This document shows, one piece after another, positions 35,724-44,525 of a stretch of DNA of 64,000 bases (the first letter of the stretch is position 1; each line of letters starts with the position of its first letter). The position numbers were made by a program, and so were the translations under genes. The DNA comes from Candidatus Poseidoniaceae archaeon (GTDB lineage Archaea; Thermoplasmatota; Poseidoniia; Poseidoniales; Poseidoniaceae). Where the stretch lies: NCBI GenBank assembly GCA_030747695.1, contig JASLKG010000009.1:1-64000 (forward strand), in the 5' to 3' direction. The notes under the pieces are model-generated. The model did no database searches and was not told the origin of the DNA. It was given only the letters and a program-made list of their open reading frames with translations.

Positions 35724-37508
35724 TCACTTCCTATTGTTATCCATTCTTCTTAATATTGGGAACTCTAATTTTGCTACTTTACCAGTTATAAACGCTCTTT
35801 GTCCACCGAGTCCAATCGGATTTAGAATCGTTAATAATTCAAAGGGCAATGACTCTTCGAGTAGGATTGTTTTTAGATACATTCTAGCATCAATAGAGTC
35901 GAACTCTTGAATTAGTGCAGCAATGATTAGCGCATTATCTCCAGGAGGCAATTTAGAAAAATGTTTAACTAATTTACAGAGACGAGAAACAGACCATTCA
36001 TTACACAATGGAGAACTTAAAAAATGTCCTAACATTTGGTCAACAAGCCCCTTTCTTGGGCCTGCTAAAGAATCTCTTAATCTGTCCCAGAAAACTGCTT
36101 TAATTCTCTCTTGAGCAGATTCACTTCTTCCTTCATGGTGTATTGCAGAATAAAGGCCCATAACCGAACTTTGTCCAATAACTTGCATTCCTCTTAAGGA
36201 AATAGAATTGAACACCGAATATGGATAATCAATGCCTAAAGCCTGCGCACAAGCCCCAATTTCAACATCTAATCTATGAAATGGAATATGCTCTGTTTGA
36301 CGAGGACTATCACTAATAAAGTTAAATAATCCACGCTTCCCTCTGTGGAATTTATTGAAGAAAGATGTTTTAATGCGAGAACTCATAGAATCGTCATCTA
36401 CAGTATTTACGATATTTCTTGAAACCCGGTTTTCCTCACATAAAGAATGTCTTGCAATCATTATTTTCTCAACAGAGATACCGTTGAGAACTAGTGCACA
36501 AATTATCCGCATTCCTTTGTATGTCTCCCATAATCCCACTGCTTGTTTACACCATTTTGTGAATGCAGAAATCCCCGAATCTCCAGTAGATAATATGTAA
36601 TTTAGTACATTTGGAATAGATGTTCCGAGCGATAAAGTAGCGGTATCAACGCCAAAAACCTCACTCCACTCAATAATTCCCCCTCCACCTTCATATTCTC
36701 TTGGAGTTATTGTGACGAAATCAATATCTTCACAAGTTTTTAGAACATCAATTGACAATTCACTATAGGGGTCATTTATTGACGCATCCCTTTTGTCTGC
36801 AAAATGCATAGGAGTTTCTATCCAAAAACCATTAACAGATAAATTATCTAAGCATTTGTTTAAGATCAGGTTATCTCCATAACCAACAATGTTGGCAATA
36901 TTTTCACAGTTATCTACATACAGCGAATAAACCATCCCTCTAATCCGAATTTCTTTCAAATTAGGGCAATCGTCGATGTATATTTTGTGCATTCTAATGT
37001 CGGATTTTATCGTAATTGAATTTACAAATGGGCAATCTACAAAATTAATCGATTTCCAGTCACCCTGAATCAGGACTTCTTGCTCCCCAATATTATGCAT
37101 AAGTAACGAATCAGAATCATTTCTCAATATAGTTTTAGAATTGTTTGTGACATGACAACCCGAATAGGAATCTACAACTAATGTTCGGTCTGTTTGTGGA
37201 AAACCAGCAACATAAGCTCCACTTCCAGAGGTTAAATTCACAGTCTTTACTTTTCCATTAATCTGCAAGGGTAACAACGGCTTATTTTCAAGAAATAATT
37301 CTAAAAACCCATTAGGAATTGAAGATTTGAAGTTAATTTCCTTTAAACCTCGTGGATTGCAAATCCTAAGGATCGTTTTTTTACGCCAAGAAGTAATATC
37401 AATTACTTCCACATCATGAACATCAAGAATTCTTGTAGAGACATTTTTACAATCTATTTTTTCATAATCTGTCCCTTCAAAGATTCTGTACTCATCTGGC
37501 CAACTCAT
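35724..37508 (-). CDS. LRR-like/beta-solenoid N-terminus with helical C-terminus, 594 aa
   Basis: From the ATG at 37508, which overlaps the stop of the previous gene (ATGA), the N-terminal 240 residues contain short repeats such as FVDCPFVNSITIK, IYIDDCPNLKEIRIRG, YVDNCENIANIV and ILNKCLDNLSVNG. These are a leucine-rich-repeat-like solenoid of about 20-21 residues per turn. After about 290 the protein is helical with no known motif. Solenoids recognise proteins. The position directly before the MoxR gene suggests it is the client or recognition subunit of MoxR-VWA. Confidence 0.65.
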   Translation of the reverse strand: MSWPDEYRIFEGTDYEKIDCKNVSTRILDVHDVEVIDITSWRKKTILRICNPRGLKEINFKSSIPNGFLELFLENKPLLPLQINGKVKTVNLTSGSGAYVAGFPQTDRTLVVDSYSGCHVTNNSKTILRNDSDSLLMHNIGEQEVLIQGDWKSINFVDCPFVNSITIKSDIRMHKIYIDDCPNLKEIRIRGMVYSLYVDNCENIANIVGYGDNLILNKCLDNLSVNGFWIETPMHFADKRDASINDPYSELSIDVLKTCEDIDFVTITPREYEGGGGIIEWSEVFGVDTATLSLGTSIPNVLNYILSTGDSGISAFTKWCKQAVGLWETYKGMRIICALVLNGISVEKIMIARHSLCEENRVSRNIVNTVDDDSMSSRIKTSFFNKFHRGKRGLFNFISDSPRQTEHIPFHRLDVEIGACAQALGIDYPYSVFNSISLRGMQVIGQSSVMGLYSAIHHEGRSESAQERIKAVFWDRLRDSLAGPRKGLVDQMLGHFLSSPLCNEWSVSRLCKLVKHFSKLPPGDNALIIAALIQEFDSIDARMYLKTILLEESLPFELLTILNPIGLGGQRAFITGKVAKLEFPILRRMDNNRK

Positions 37509-37822
37509 CCGAACACCACCGCAATAAGACTCGAAGGAATAACCCCTGCCAATGCAACCAAGCAAGCTTCAATCATAAGGCGCAACTCAATTCTTTTTGC
37601 CTCTTTAATAATAATTGGAGTTGGAGCTTCCAGGAATTCTTGTGGTACTTCAACTAGGCTTTGGTAATGCATTCCAATAGAATGTAATCTTTCAGAATCA
37701 TTTTCTAGTAATGAGAATTTTAGCATCATTGGCCGGTACCTTGCTGTAAACCATCCATAGATGAAAATTGCAATATGTAGGACCAATATAAATGATAATA
37801 TCAAAGAGATTTCAGTATTCAT
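37505..37822 (-). CDS. Two-helix membrane protein, 105 aa
   Basis: The N-terminus has a membrane helix (LILSFILVLHIAIFIYGWF), then a charged middle, and a second hydrophobic helix near the C-terminus (CLVALAGVIPSSLIAVVFG). Function unknown. Its start overlaps the previous gene by 4 bp and its stop overlaps the next, so it is locked into the operon. Confidence 0.65.
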   Translation of the reverse strand: MNTEISLILSFILVLHIAIFIYGWFTARYRPMMLKFSLLENDSERLHSIGMHYQSLVEVPQEFLEAPTPIIIKEAKRIELRLMIEACLVALAGVIPSSLIAVVFG

Positions 37823-38547
37823 TCATCATCACCTGTTGCGAGTAAAGGAATTGGAAGCAATTTCCGCTTTAACATCAATACGTCTAGATGGAAATTTGCA
37901 CCACGGTCATCTTCAGCAGTTAGTATTTCAAGTGTTTTAGAAAGCTGATGTTGTTCGATTGCTAAAAATCTAATATTGCGTATTAAAATCGCAATCGAAC
38001 AAGGTAGCGATGCAAAGTGATGCGAAGGAGGAAAGAATCGAATTACTTCTTCAATAACATTTAGGAATTTACTTAATCTAAAGGCCCAATCATTCCAGTT
38101 TTTGGGTTGATTTAATTCTGTATCTATTACAATTTCAAGAATTAGATCATTTAATTTTTTAGTAAATGGCTTTGGAAGAATCCCACAAATCGGGCGTCCC
38201 GATTGATCACGCCCCTTCGAATCAGAAATGCTAGCATGCAAGGAAGAGATAGGGGCAAATGATTGGTTTATTTGATGGATAGGAATTTTATTTTCAATCA
38301 TTATTTGTAATTTATTATTTAGTGAATTATATTCTTGGTTTTTTTCAATTTGAAATTCAATTTCACAAAGCCAATTATCTACCATCATCTTTGCAATTGA
38401 AGGCAGAGGATCTTGGAAAATTGTTTCAAGCAAGAAAACATTTTGATTTAATACTGAACAAAATTCTGAAAGGGATTTGTAACCGTCTTTGCTATGGGCC
38501 AAATTTCCCTTAACAGAAAGCAATGCAGTTTGTAGTTCAGATTCCAT
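37819..38547 (-). CDS. Helical hypothetical protein, 242 aa
   Basis: A soluble, mainly helical protein (QTALLSVKGNL, IEKNQEYNSLNNKLQIMIEN, LSKTLEIL). No motif recognised. It overlaps both neighbours by a few bases (11 bp at its start, 4 bp at its end), so translation is coupled. It is a candidate structural subunit. Confidence 0.6.
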   Translation of the reverse strand: MESELQTALLSVKGNLAHSKDGYKSLSEFCSVLNQNVFLLETIFQDPLPSIAKMMVDNWLCEIEFQIEKNQEYNSLNNKLQIMIENKIPIHQINQSFAPISSLHASISDSKGRDQSGRPICGILPKPFTKKLNDLILEIVIDTELNQPKNWNDWAFRLSKFLNVIEEVIRFFPPSHHFASLPCSIAILIRNIRFLAIEQHQLSKTLEILTAEDDRGANFHLDVLMLKRKLLPIPLLATGDDE

Positions 38548-38830
38548 GCGTGCAACCCCCTATGAATATTGCACCTTCTATGAGATTCATCCAACGTTCA
38601 ATCAGCGTATCCGGAATGGATTCAACACCGATTTCATCAACCTTTTCAATTATTTCTAAACCAAATTGAATCGGGCTAAGAATGGCAACTTCAATCCTGT
38701 TTGCCAGGGTTCGTGAAGGAATTATATGAGATTCCGACGAACATTCTCGGAGAAAACTCACGACTTCAAAGTGCAAATCCCTCGCTTCAACAAGAGCCTC
38801 TTTCTTTGAATTAAAATCAAAAGATAACAC
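38537..38830 (-). CDS. Small helical protein, 97 aa (GTG start)
   Basis: The start is the GTG at 38830, which overlaps the end of the previous gene by 14 bp and has GAGGTGA six bases upstream. The protein is helical (KKEALVEARDLHFEVVSFLREC, NRIEVAILSPIQFGLEIIEKV). Unknown function. Confidence 0.6.
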   Translation of the reverse strand: MLSFDFNSKKEALVEARDLHFEVVSFLRECSSESHIIPSRTLANRIEVAILSPIQFGLEIIEKVDEIGVESIPDTLIERWMNLIEGAIFIGGCTHGI

Positions 38831-39350
38831 CGGCCTTCACCTCAGAAATTTGTTGATTTAAATTTGCAGAATAACCCTCCACATCACTAGAAGCACTCTC
38901 TATTTCAGAGATTGCTTGAAACAATTCACGTAGATGAGAAACGGTTGTTATTGAATCTGCATTGTCGGACTCACGTACCTTTTGTACAGCTTCATTTACA
39001 TGGGTTAAATCAGAATTAATTTTTACAGTAGATGACATCAAATTGTCTAGTAAAGATTCACAGGCTTGCGTCCCTTTACCGAAATTTTCTTCAATGTCTT
39101 TTAGATAATCTGGATTTTCTTTCAAAGCTTGTTCAACAGTCTTACGATAAGCTTCCATTCGGCGCCCTAAGCTCTCTTCTCTGGCGGATTTTCTCTTTAA
39201 TTTTCTAAGAAATTCGATAGAATCGTTTAGTTGAGTACTTTGATCAGTTTCAACAATTCTATTGGCAGATCGATCCAAGTTTAGTGTGCCCCAGATTAAG
39301 ATTAGAGCTAAAAACAATAGTACAGCATTAATTATTTGCATTTCATTCAC
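38817..39350 (-). CDS. Single-pass membrane protein with coiled coil, 177 aa
   Basis: A hydrophobic helix at 4-22 (MQIINAVLLFLALILIWGTL) is followed by about 150 residues of heptad-like helix (SIEFLRKLKRKSAREE, VNEAVQKVRESDN). Probably anchored in the membrane with the coil in the cytoplasm. It starts inside the 734-aa gene's end (ATGA overlap) with GGAGAAGGTGA as ribosome site. It resembles the 186-aa protein encoded on the other side of the 734-aa gene. Confidence 0.65.
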   Translation of the reverse strand: MNEMQIINAVLLFLALILIWGTLNLDRSANRIVETDQSTQLNDSIEFLRKLKRKSAREESLGRRMEAYRKTVEQALKENPDYLKDIEENFGKGTQACESLLDNLMSSTVKINSDLTHVNEAVQKVRESDNADSITTVSHLRELFQAISEIESASSDVEGYSANLNQQISEVKAGVIF

Positions 39351-41547
39351 CTTCTCCTTTATTTTCTATTTTCTTTCGAACACGATTGTTTCCACCAAGT
39401 AATCGGTTTGGACGATTTCCAAAGCGGCCACCATAATAGTGACGATGGAATGCATGAATAAGATCACCATCATCTTCACAGTGCTTGTATCCACTCATCT
39501 GATGAGCCGTAACCATACGGCCTAGAAGTCGGCCAAATGCAAATACAGTTGACACCGTATTGTTACTAATTGATTTCAAGTCCGGGTTTTGCATTATAAT
39601 CCGCTTAGAATGTGTTTCAACTTCTTCTGTAGAAACCATTAGTATGTTATTTCCAGGCTGGTCTTCAGTAATTTGAACAATAATTTCATCAAGATCTCCA
39701 CTAATTCCTTGTGGCAACTGGTACAAATTCACAAGAGGTTTGTCGATACCTTGAGCCCTAAGCCCTTGAGCAATAGACTCCATCGCCTTTCCTACAGTCT
39801 GAGGCGTTACGATATTATCTTGTGACTCAAGTATATGCTTTGGAACCAAGGCATCAATTACTGTAAATCCTCCACTATGCAATGCACCATTTTGGCTGGT
39901 TGCTAGGCTGCGTAGTTTTTCAAGTACAGCTTCTGCATTATCTATTGCCATGTGGGGATCATCATTTCTTGCTAAAGACATGATTTTTGAAGGAGTAATA
40001 TTGATACTGGTACTAAGGCGAATTCGACGTTGTTGTTTCCAAGGACCCTTTAGATTCTTTTCAGCAGTATCATAAATTGTCATCATGTCACTGTTAGTAA
40101 TAGCTTCTTCACGACGTTGTGCAATTCTTTCATCAGAAATATCGCCCTTTAGTAAATCAAGGTCAGGATGCCCAAGGAACATGTGCCTTAAGATTGCAAT
40201 TATAGCACGCTTCCGACGAGTATTTACCATACTGCGATCAAAACGATCAACAAGCTGGATTGGTATACCGTGATATTTTTCACTAACTTTGCCCCAAGCT
40301 GTAGTCAGCAATGTTGTTGCAAAATTAGAGCGATACTCCTGGATTTCAGAAAATAGATTTTCCCTCACCCAGTCTGCACGATCAACATTGACTATTTCGC
40401 ATGCATCTTCAGCGAAAAGCGTTCGAGGAACACGTGCTGATAACATTGCATAACGCCCCCTTAGAGCAGTTCCCCCTAGAGTGGTCTCTATCGCTCCAAT
40501 TTTCCCGTCTCCACGTTCAAGAGCAGCAATCCACCATTCGAATTCTTTAGCTAATGCAGAAGCCTGACTAGTAAGTCTACGATCCATCAAACTTTCAGCG
40601 GATTTCCCTCCGCCAATGTCATTTGCTGGATGCAAAAAGATAAGATGACGTCCGTGACCATATGTTTCCTTATTCGTGAACGATACTTCAAGGGCAAACA
40701 ATTTCCCCATGTCGTTGTAAAGAGCAGATCGGAAAGAGATCCCTTGAATGCCAAGAGATTTGAAAGCCTCACCATACGACTTATTCATTTTCAAGTCATT
40801 CATATGTCGTTCTATTGCGGCATGATCCTGACCGCCTATTACGGCAATTACTGCGAATTGGTAAGGGCGTCCTTGACTATCTAATCCACGTTCTTTTTGA
40901 GATAATCGTTTTGACGTTTTTACCATTTCAGAAATATGCTTGACAGCCTGAGGAATTAATCCAGTAACGCCTGCTGCAGGGTCAACTCCAACATGGTCGT
41001 CAGCACCAGTTGCAGATGTACCAATCCAAACAGATGCACCATTTAGATGCCATTGGTTATATCGTACATAATCAGCAGCAGAACCACTAGCTTCAATAAG
41101 CTCAAAGTCAGTAGGAGAGTTCCATTTTATACAATGTATATTTCCTCCCATTGGCGGATTATTGAGTGGCATTTTAAAGAAGAAATTACCCTTGGTATCG
41201 GAAGATTCACCTGGTGTAAATTGAAAATTTTTTGCAGGCATCGTATATTCATATTGCACATCGATTTTCTTATCTTGATTAATTATTTGCTGGTCCTTTT
41301 GTTTCGCCTCTTCTTCATCAAGAATACTGGCATGAAGTGCACGTAGTTTATCTTTAAAATCATCATTTGATGTCATATTTTTCATCTCCTTTTCCTCGAC
41401 TTGGATTTCAAAAGTTGTATTAGATTCAGATTGCGGAGAATTTGTATTGACACTTGGACGTGCCTCTGAAAGATCGAAATTAGGAACTAGGACCCGTCTG
41501 CCCAAAATAGGCCTTTTTTGGAAATTATCTTTATCGCTCATATTCAT
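39343..41547 (-). CDS. Large hypothetical island protein, 734 aa
   Basis: I do not recognise this protein. Residues 1-100 are charged and probably flexible. The middle (about 130-460) has compact alpha/beta features such as FAVIAVIGGQDHAAIERH, HLIFLHPANDIGGGKSAES and IGAIETTLGGTALRGRYAM. The end is basic (RFGNRPNRLLGGNNRVRKK). Glycine-rich loops could bind a nucleotide, but no Walker or tubulin GGGTGSG signature is present. It lies between two membrane/coiled-coil genes with ATGA overlaps at both ends, so it is likely to work with them at the membrane. Confidence 0.7.
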   Translation of the reverse strand: MNMSDKDNFQKRPILGRRVLVPNFDLSEARPSVNTNSPQSESNTTFEIQVEEKEMKNMTSNDDFKDKLRALHASILDEEEAKQKDQQIINQDKKIDVQYEYTMPAKNFQFTPGESSDTKGNFFFKMPLNNPPMGGNIHCIKWNSPTDFELIEASGSAADYVRYNQWHLNGASVWIGTSATGADDHVGVDPAAGVTGLIPQAVKHISEMVKTSKRLSQKERGLDSQGRPYQFAVIAVIGGQDHAAIERHMNDLKMNKSYGEAFKSLGIQGISFRSALYNDMGKLFALEVSFTNKETYGHGRHLIFLHPANDIGGGKSAESLMDRRLTSQASALAKEFEWWIAALERGDGKIGAIETTLGGTALRGRYAMLSARVPRTLFAEDACEIVNVDRADWVRENLFSEIQEYRSNFATTLLTTAWGKVSEKYHGIPIQLVDRFDRSMVNTRRKRAIIAILRHMFLGHPDLDLLKGDISDERIAQRREEAITNSDMMTIYDTAEKNLKGPWKQQRRIRLSTSINITPSKIMSLARNDDPHMAIDNAEAVLEKLRSLATSQNGALHSGGFTVIDALVPKHILESQDNIVTPQTVGKAMESIAQGLRAQGIDKPLVNLYQLPQGISGDLDEIIVQITEDQPGNNILMVSTEEVETHSKRIIMQNPDLKSISNNTVSTVFAFGRLLGRMVTAHQMSGYKHCEDDGDLIHAFHRHYYGGRFGNRPNRLLGGNNRVRKKIENKGEGE

Positions 41548-42104
41548 TCAACTCCACATGCTTTCTTTATCATTTCTAGATCCTTTTGCATTTCATAAAC
41601 AAAAGAACATTGAGTCTTCAATTTTTGATTTATCGTACGGATTTTATCAATAAGCGTAGGAAGCATATTGTTAATTTCAGAGAATCCGGCTTGAGATTTA
41701 TTTACATTTAGATTAGAGATGGAATTTGAAATGCTCGTCAAATTACGTTCCAGGTCAATCATCGAATCAGATTGATCATCTAGTGTATCCGAAATAACGC
41801 CTTCAAGATTTTTAAATTGAGGAGACATTGTTAGACTAAGCAATTCATGTTCGACAAGCTCCTCTTCCAAATTATCTTGAACACTTTTGAATTCATATCG
41901 TAATTCATCAATAAGACCATTCATGACAACCAAATCATCTTGAAGAGATTGGCGTCCAGATTTTTCTTCACTTTCGAAATTAGATATTTGAGATTTTAAT
42001 GTACTGATTAAACGTAATACATAGAATATGATTGCAACACTAAAGGCACTTATAGCAATAATCGACTCTTCAGATAAGTTGTTAATTAATTCTGTAATAT
42101 TCAT
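41544..42104 (-). CDS. Single-pass membrane protein with coiled coil, 186 aa
   Basis: The ATG at 42104 is chosen because it lies just before a membrane helix (SIIAISAFSVAIIFYVLRLI). The longer open frame would overlap the divergent CBS gene. The rest is a long coiled coil (LKSQISNFESEEKSGRQSL, SMIDLERNLTSISNSISNLN) and a Cys near the C-terminus. It is the first gene of the downstream leftward operon. It is similar in layout to the 177-aa protein, but the sequence is different. Confidence 0.65.
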   Translation of the reverse strand: MNITELINNLSEESIIAISAFSVAIIFYVLRLISTLKSQISNFESEEKSGRQSLQDDLVVMNGLIDELRYEFKSVQDNLEEELVEHELLSLTMSPQFKNLEGVISDTLDDQSDSMIDLERNLTSISNSISNLNVNKSQAGFSEINNMLPTLIDKIRTINQKLKTQCSFVYEMQKDLEMIKKACGVE

Positions 42105-42217
42105 CACAACACTATCTTCATCATAATTTTGGATCGAAAACCCAATTAGTACAGTTTCAAATCCAATTTTTCCAATCAGAAAGGTATCGTTATAATCAGG
42201 GCTGTTTTGGAGAATGT
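42105..42217. promoter_or_regulatory. Divergent promoter region with island-shared motif
   Basis: This 113-bp gap separates the leftward operon from the rightward CBS-HEPN-like gene. A TATA-like ttataat lies about 25 bp before the rightward start, and GGAG lies 8 bases before it. On the + strand, GGATCGAAAACCC at 42131-42143 matches GGATTCAAAACCC at 52650-52662 in 11 of 13 positions. The reverse complement of gaagatagtg also lies here (42110-42119), and gaagatagtg occurs at 52709-52718. The shared elements suggest common control. Confidence 0.45.
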
Positions 42218-43891
42218 ATGAGGGTTTGCGATATTGCCAGCAATGGTTTAGTATTCGCAATAGAGCCCAAAGCATTAGGCCTTGAAAACAAGGACCCGTT
42301 GGCAATCGAAGCATTGGGCAACATTCTGAAAGCACAACAATTCGATGCAATTCCATTAGTTTCATCTTATGGTGGCGATGTAACTATGATAGCACGCCGA
42401 AGATTACACGACGGAGATCTATATGAAACATTTATTTTGAATAGAAATGAAGTTCAAGTAATACCAAGAAGAACTTCAATAATCGAATCAATATTTTTGG
42501 TTTTGTCAAATGAGCACCACATCGTGTTCCTGGAAGATGATGATGAGAAAATCACAGATATACTTACACTTTCGATGTTAAATGCGCCCAAAGTAAAATC
42601 ATATTTGAATCTCAAAGTGTCTGAATTAACAGAGAAGGGATGGGAATGGAATAATCAATATCTTGGCACTAATATGAAAGGGTTTGATTCAGAACTCAAT
42701 CCTAAAGTCAATTATGCCAATTTGATTTATTCTAAATTAACAGATTTAGCATTATTAGTTCGAGACGATGCAGAAACACCAACAGATTATGCCGTATCAA
42801 AATTAATAGTTGAAATTTTGTCATTGATACAACCATTGAAGCCCTATGAAGGCGAGGAAGAATTAATCACTAAGGATGATTTCTATCTTCCAAAAGACCA
42901 TATTATTCATCAAGAAAGTAATGCCAAAACAATTCAAACATGGCCTGTGGGTACAATATTTCCTAATAAGGAAGAAGCAGTTCACGAATTACCATTTGAA
43001 ATGTTTAGCACAGCTAACAATTGGGATCGTTTATTATTATGCCCAGAACCGGGATCAACGGAATTTACAGTCATTGAAAGAAAAGAAGGTGAGGTAATTA
43101 AGTCAATAGCACATACAGTAAAAGAAACCGCAACTCACAATGAAATTGCAACATTATTGGCTGAAGATAATAATCGATTAATTGTTGTGAATAATGAAGG
43201 AAGTAAGTGGCCCGGAGTAATTACAATTCATGATTTTGCATTAAATCAAAAAATAGAAGCAGACTTAGTTAAACGATTAGCAATAATTGAAACGAGATGT
43301 AGAATAAAATTGTTATGCAAAGGAGATTATTTTTCGACAATCAAAAAACATCGACAAGGGAGAAACCAAGAATTAATCCAAAGCTGTTCATTTGCTGACA
43401 TAATTTCAATGCTAAAAAGTGGCGGATATTTGGAAGAAGGCCACTATGACAAATTAGAAACAATTCGAAAATTCCGAAATCGCTTGGTGCACGATATTGT
43501 TGGATATCCATTGAATGAATTACCGATTTATCATTTTGGTAATTTTCTTGAAGCGTATCAATATTCGATTGAGTTGGAAAAAATATTCAATTTTGACACC
43601 AAGGAGTTTGAAGCAAACTCCAAATTATTAGTTGCAATGGGAGGACTGTCAGCCTTTGCCTTGCAAAAAAACCACAAAGGGCCAAGAAAAGTATTCAAAT
43701 CCAAATTGCTCGAAGAGCTCAATAAAATATCAATAAATGAGCGAGTATTAACAATTATTTTGAGAGAAGGAGTAAAAGAAGTAAACATCATGCTTGACAC
43801 TTCTATTGGAGGCACTTCGACTTGTTGGAGAGACCGTTTATTTAGGAATTTTCAAGAGATAGATGAAATAATTGTCAAATCAGATGACTAA
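42218..43891 (+). CDS. CBS-like plus HEPN-like protein, 557 aa
   Basis: The N-terminus (CDIASNGLVFAIEPKAL, then ALGNILKAQQFDAIPLV) and a later stretch (ATHNEIATLLAEDNNRLIVVNN, then GVITIHDFAL) look like CBS domains, which bind adenine nucleotides. The last third is helical with ETIRKFRNRLVHDIVGYPLNE near 418-438. The R-N-x3-H pattern in it is that of HEPN RNases (R-x4-6-H). If active, this would be a nucleotide-sensing RNase. It faces the leftward operons, is divergent from the 186-aa gene and overlaps the kinase-like gene's 3' end by 17 bp. Both assignments are by motif, not by alignment. Confidence 0.55.
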   Translation: MRVCDIASNGLVFAIEPKALGLENKDPLAIEALGNILKAQQFDAIPLVSSYGGDVTMIARRRLHDGDLYETFILNRNEVQVIPRRTSIIESIFLVLSNEHHIVFLEDDDEKITDILTLSMLNAPKVKSYLNLKVSELTEKGWEWNNQYLGTNMKGFDSELNPKVNYANLIYSKLTDLALLVRDDAETPTDYAVSKLIVEILSLIQPLKPYEGEEELITKDDFYLPKDHIIHQESNAKTIQTWPVGTIFPNKEEAVHELPFEMFSTANNWDRLLLCPEPGSTEFTVIERKEGEVIKSIAHTVKETATHNEIATLLAEDNNRLIVVNNEGSKWPGVITIHDFALNQKIEADLVKRLAIIETRCRIKLLCKGDYFSTIKKHRQGRNQELIQSCSFADIISMLKSGGYLEEGHYDKLETIRKFRNRLVHDIVGYPLNELPIYHFGNFLEAYQYSIELEKIFNFDTKEFEANSKLLVAMGGLSAFALQKNHKGPRKVFKSKLLEELNKISINERVLTIILREGVKEVNIMLDTSIGGTSTCWRDRLFRNFQEIDEIIVKSDD

Positions 43892-44525
43892 GTTCTACTT
43901 TCATAGGTTTACAATCCATATTTCCCAGCATTACTTGAGCTATTCTTAATGCTGCAACTTCAGGTTTTCTTTCACGAATTAGAAACGTTTTACATCCTAA
44001 TTTTTTCCGAGCATGAGTTAATACAGAACGGTAATATGGATCAGAATTCAATTTAATATCGCGTTCAGAAAGCTCCTCTCCACTTTCTTTAGCTCTCTCA
44101 ATTACACGCGCAACTCTAATTTCATCAGGATCAAGAATTATTTGAAAGGTAATGTTTGGTTTGGTAACCCCTTCTGGCCAGTTATCATCTTGATAAGGTG
44201 GATCTAGGGCTGGATTACATAGAGTGGTTGCTTCATAATACCTTTCAGCAGCATGAGATGCCCAGGTTCTATCCATAACAATGAAATCTCCATTGATATC
44301 ATTAATTAATTCAGATTCACTCCTATACGTTTCATCAAGAAGCTTACATTTTTCAATAAAATTTTCATTACCTTTGAGGGCATAACATTCTGCCCGTTCC
44401 TCTTTCAAATCTTTTTGAACCCAGTAACGCTCTCCTCCAAAAATTTTCAATAATTCAAGTGAGGTTTCGGTTTTTCCTGTGCCATCATGAGCTTCAAGCC
44501 CGATGATAATTTTTTGCGCATCCAT
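43875..44525 (-). CDS. Thymidylate-kinase-like P-loop kinase
   Basis: A 216-aa protein with Walker A GLEAHDGTGKTET at about 9-21 and a DRTWASHAAERYY motif (about 84-97) that matches the DR(Y/W) element of dTMP kinases. A later VIERAKESGEELSERD is a lid-like region. The expected reaction is phosphorylation of a deoxynucleoside monophosphate. A second dNMP kinase inside an island might serve nucleotide supply for the element or modify a nucleotide. Its start overlaps the 944-aa gene's stop by one base (TAATG), with GGTGGA as ribosome site. Confidence 0.7.
   Translation of the reverse strand: MDAQKIIIGLEAHDGTGKTETSLELLKIFGGERYWVQKDLKEERAECYALKGNENFIEKCKLLDETYRSESELINDINGDFIVMDRTWASHAAERYYEATTLCNPALDPPYQDDNWPEGVTKPNITFQIILDPDEIRVARVIERAKESGEELSERDIKLNSDPYYRSVLTHARKKLGCKTFLIRERKPEVAALRIAQVMLGNMDCKPMKVELSHLI

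Noticed and set aside
39343-41547. 734-aa protein as a tubulin/FtsZ-like GTPase
   Set aside because: Glycine-rich loops suggested it, but the GGGTGSG signature and the T-loops are missing.
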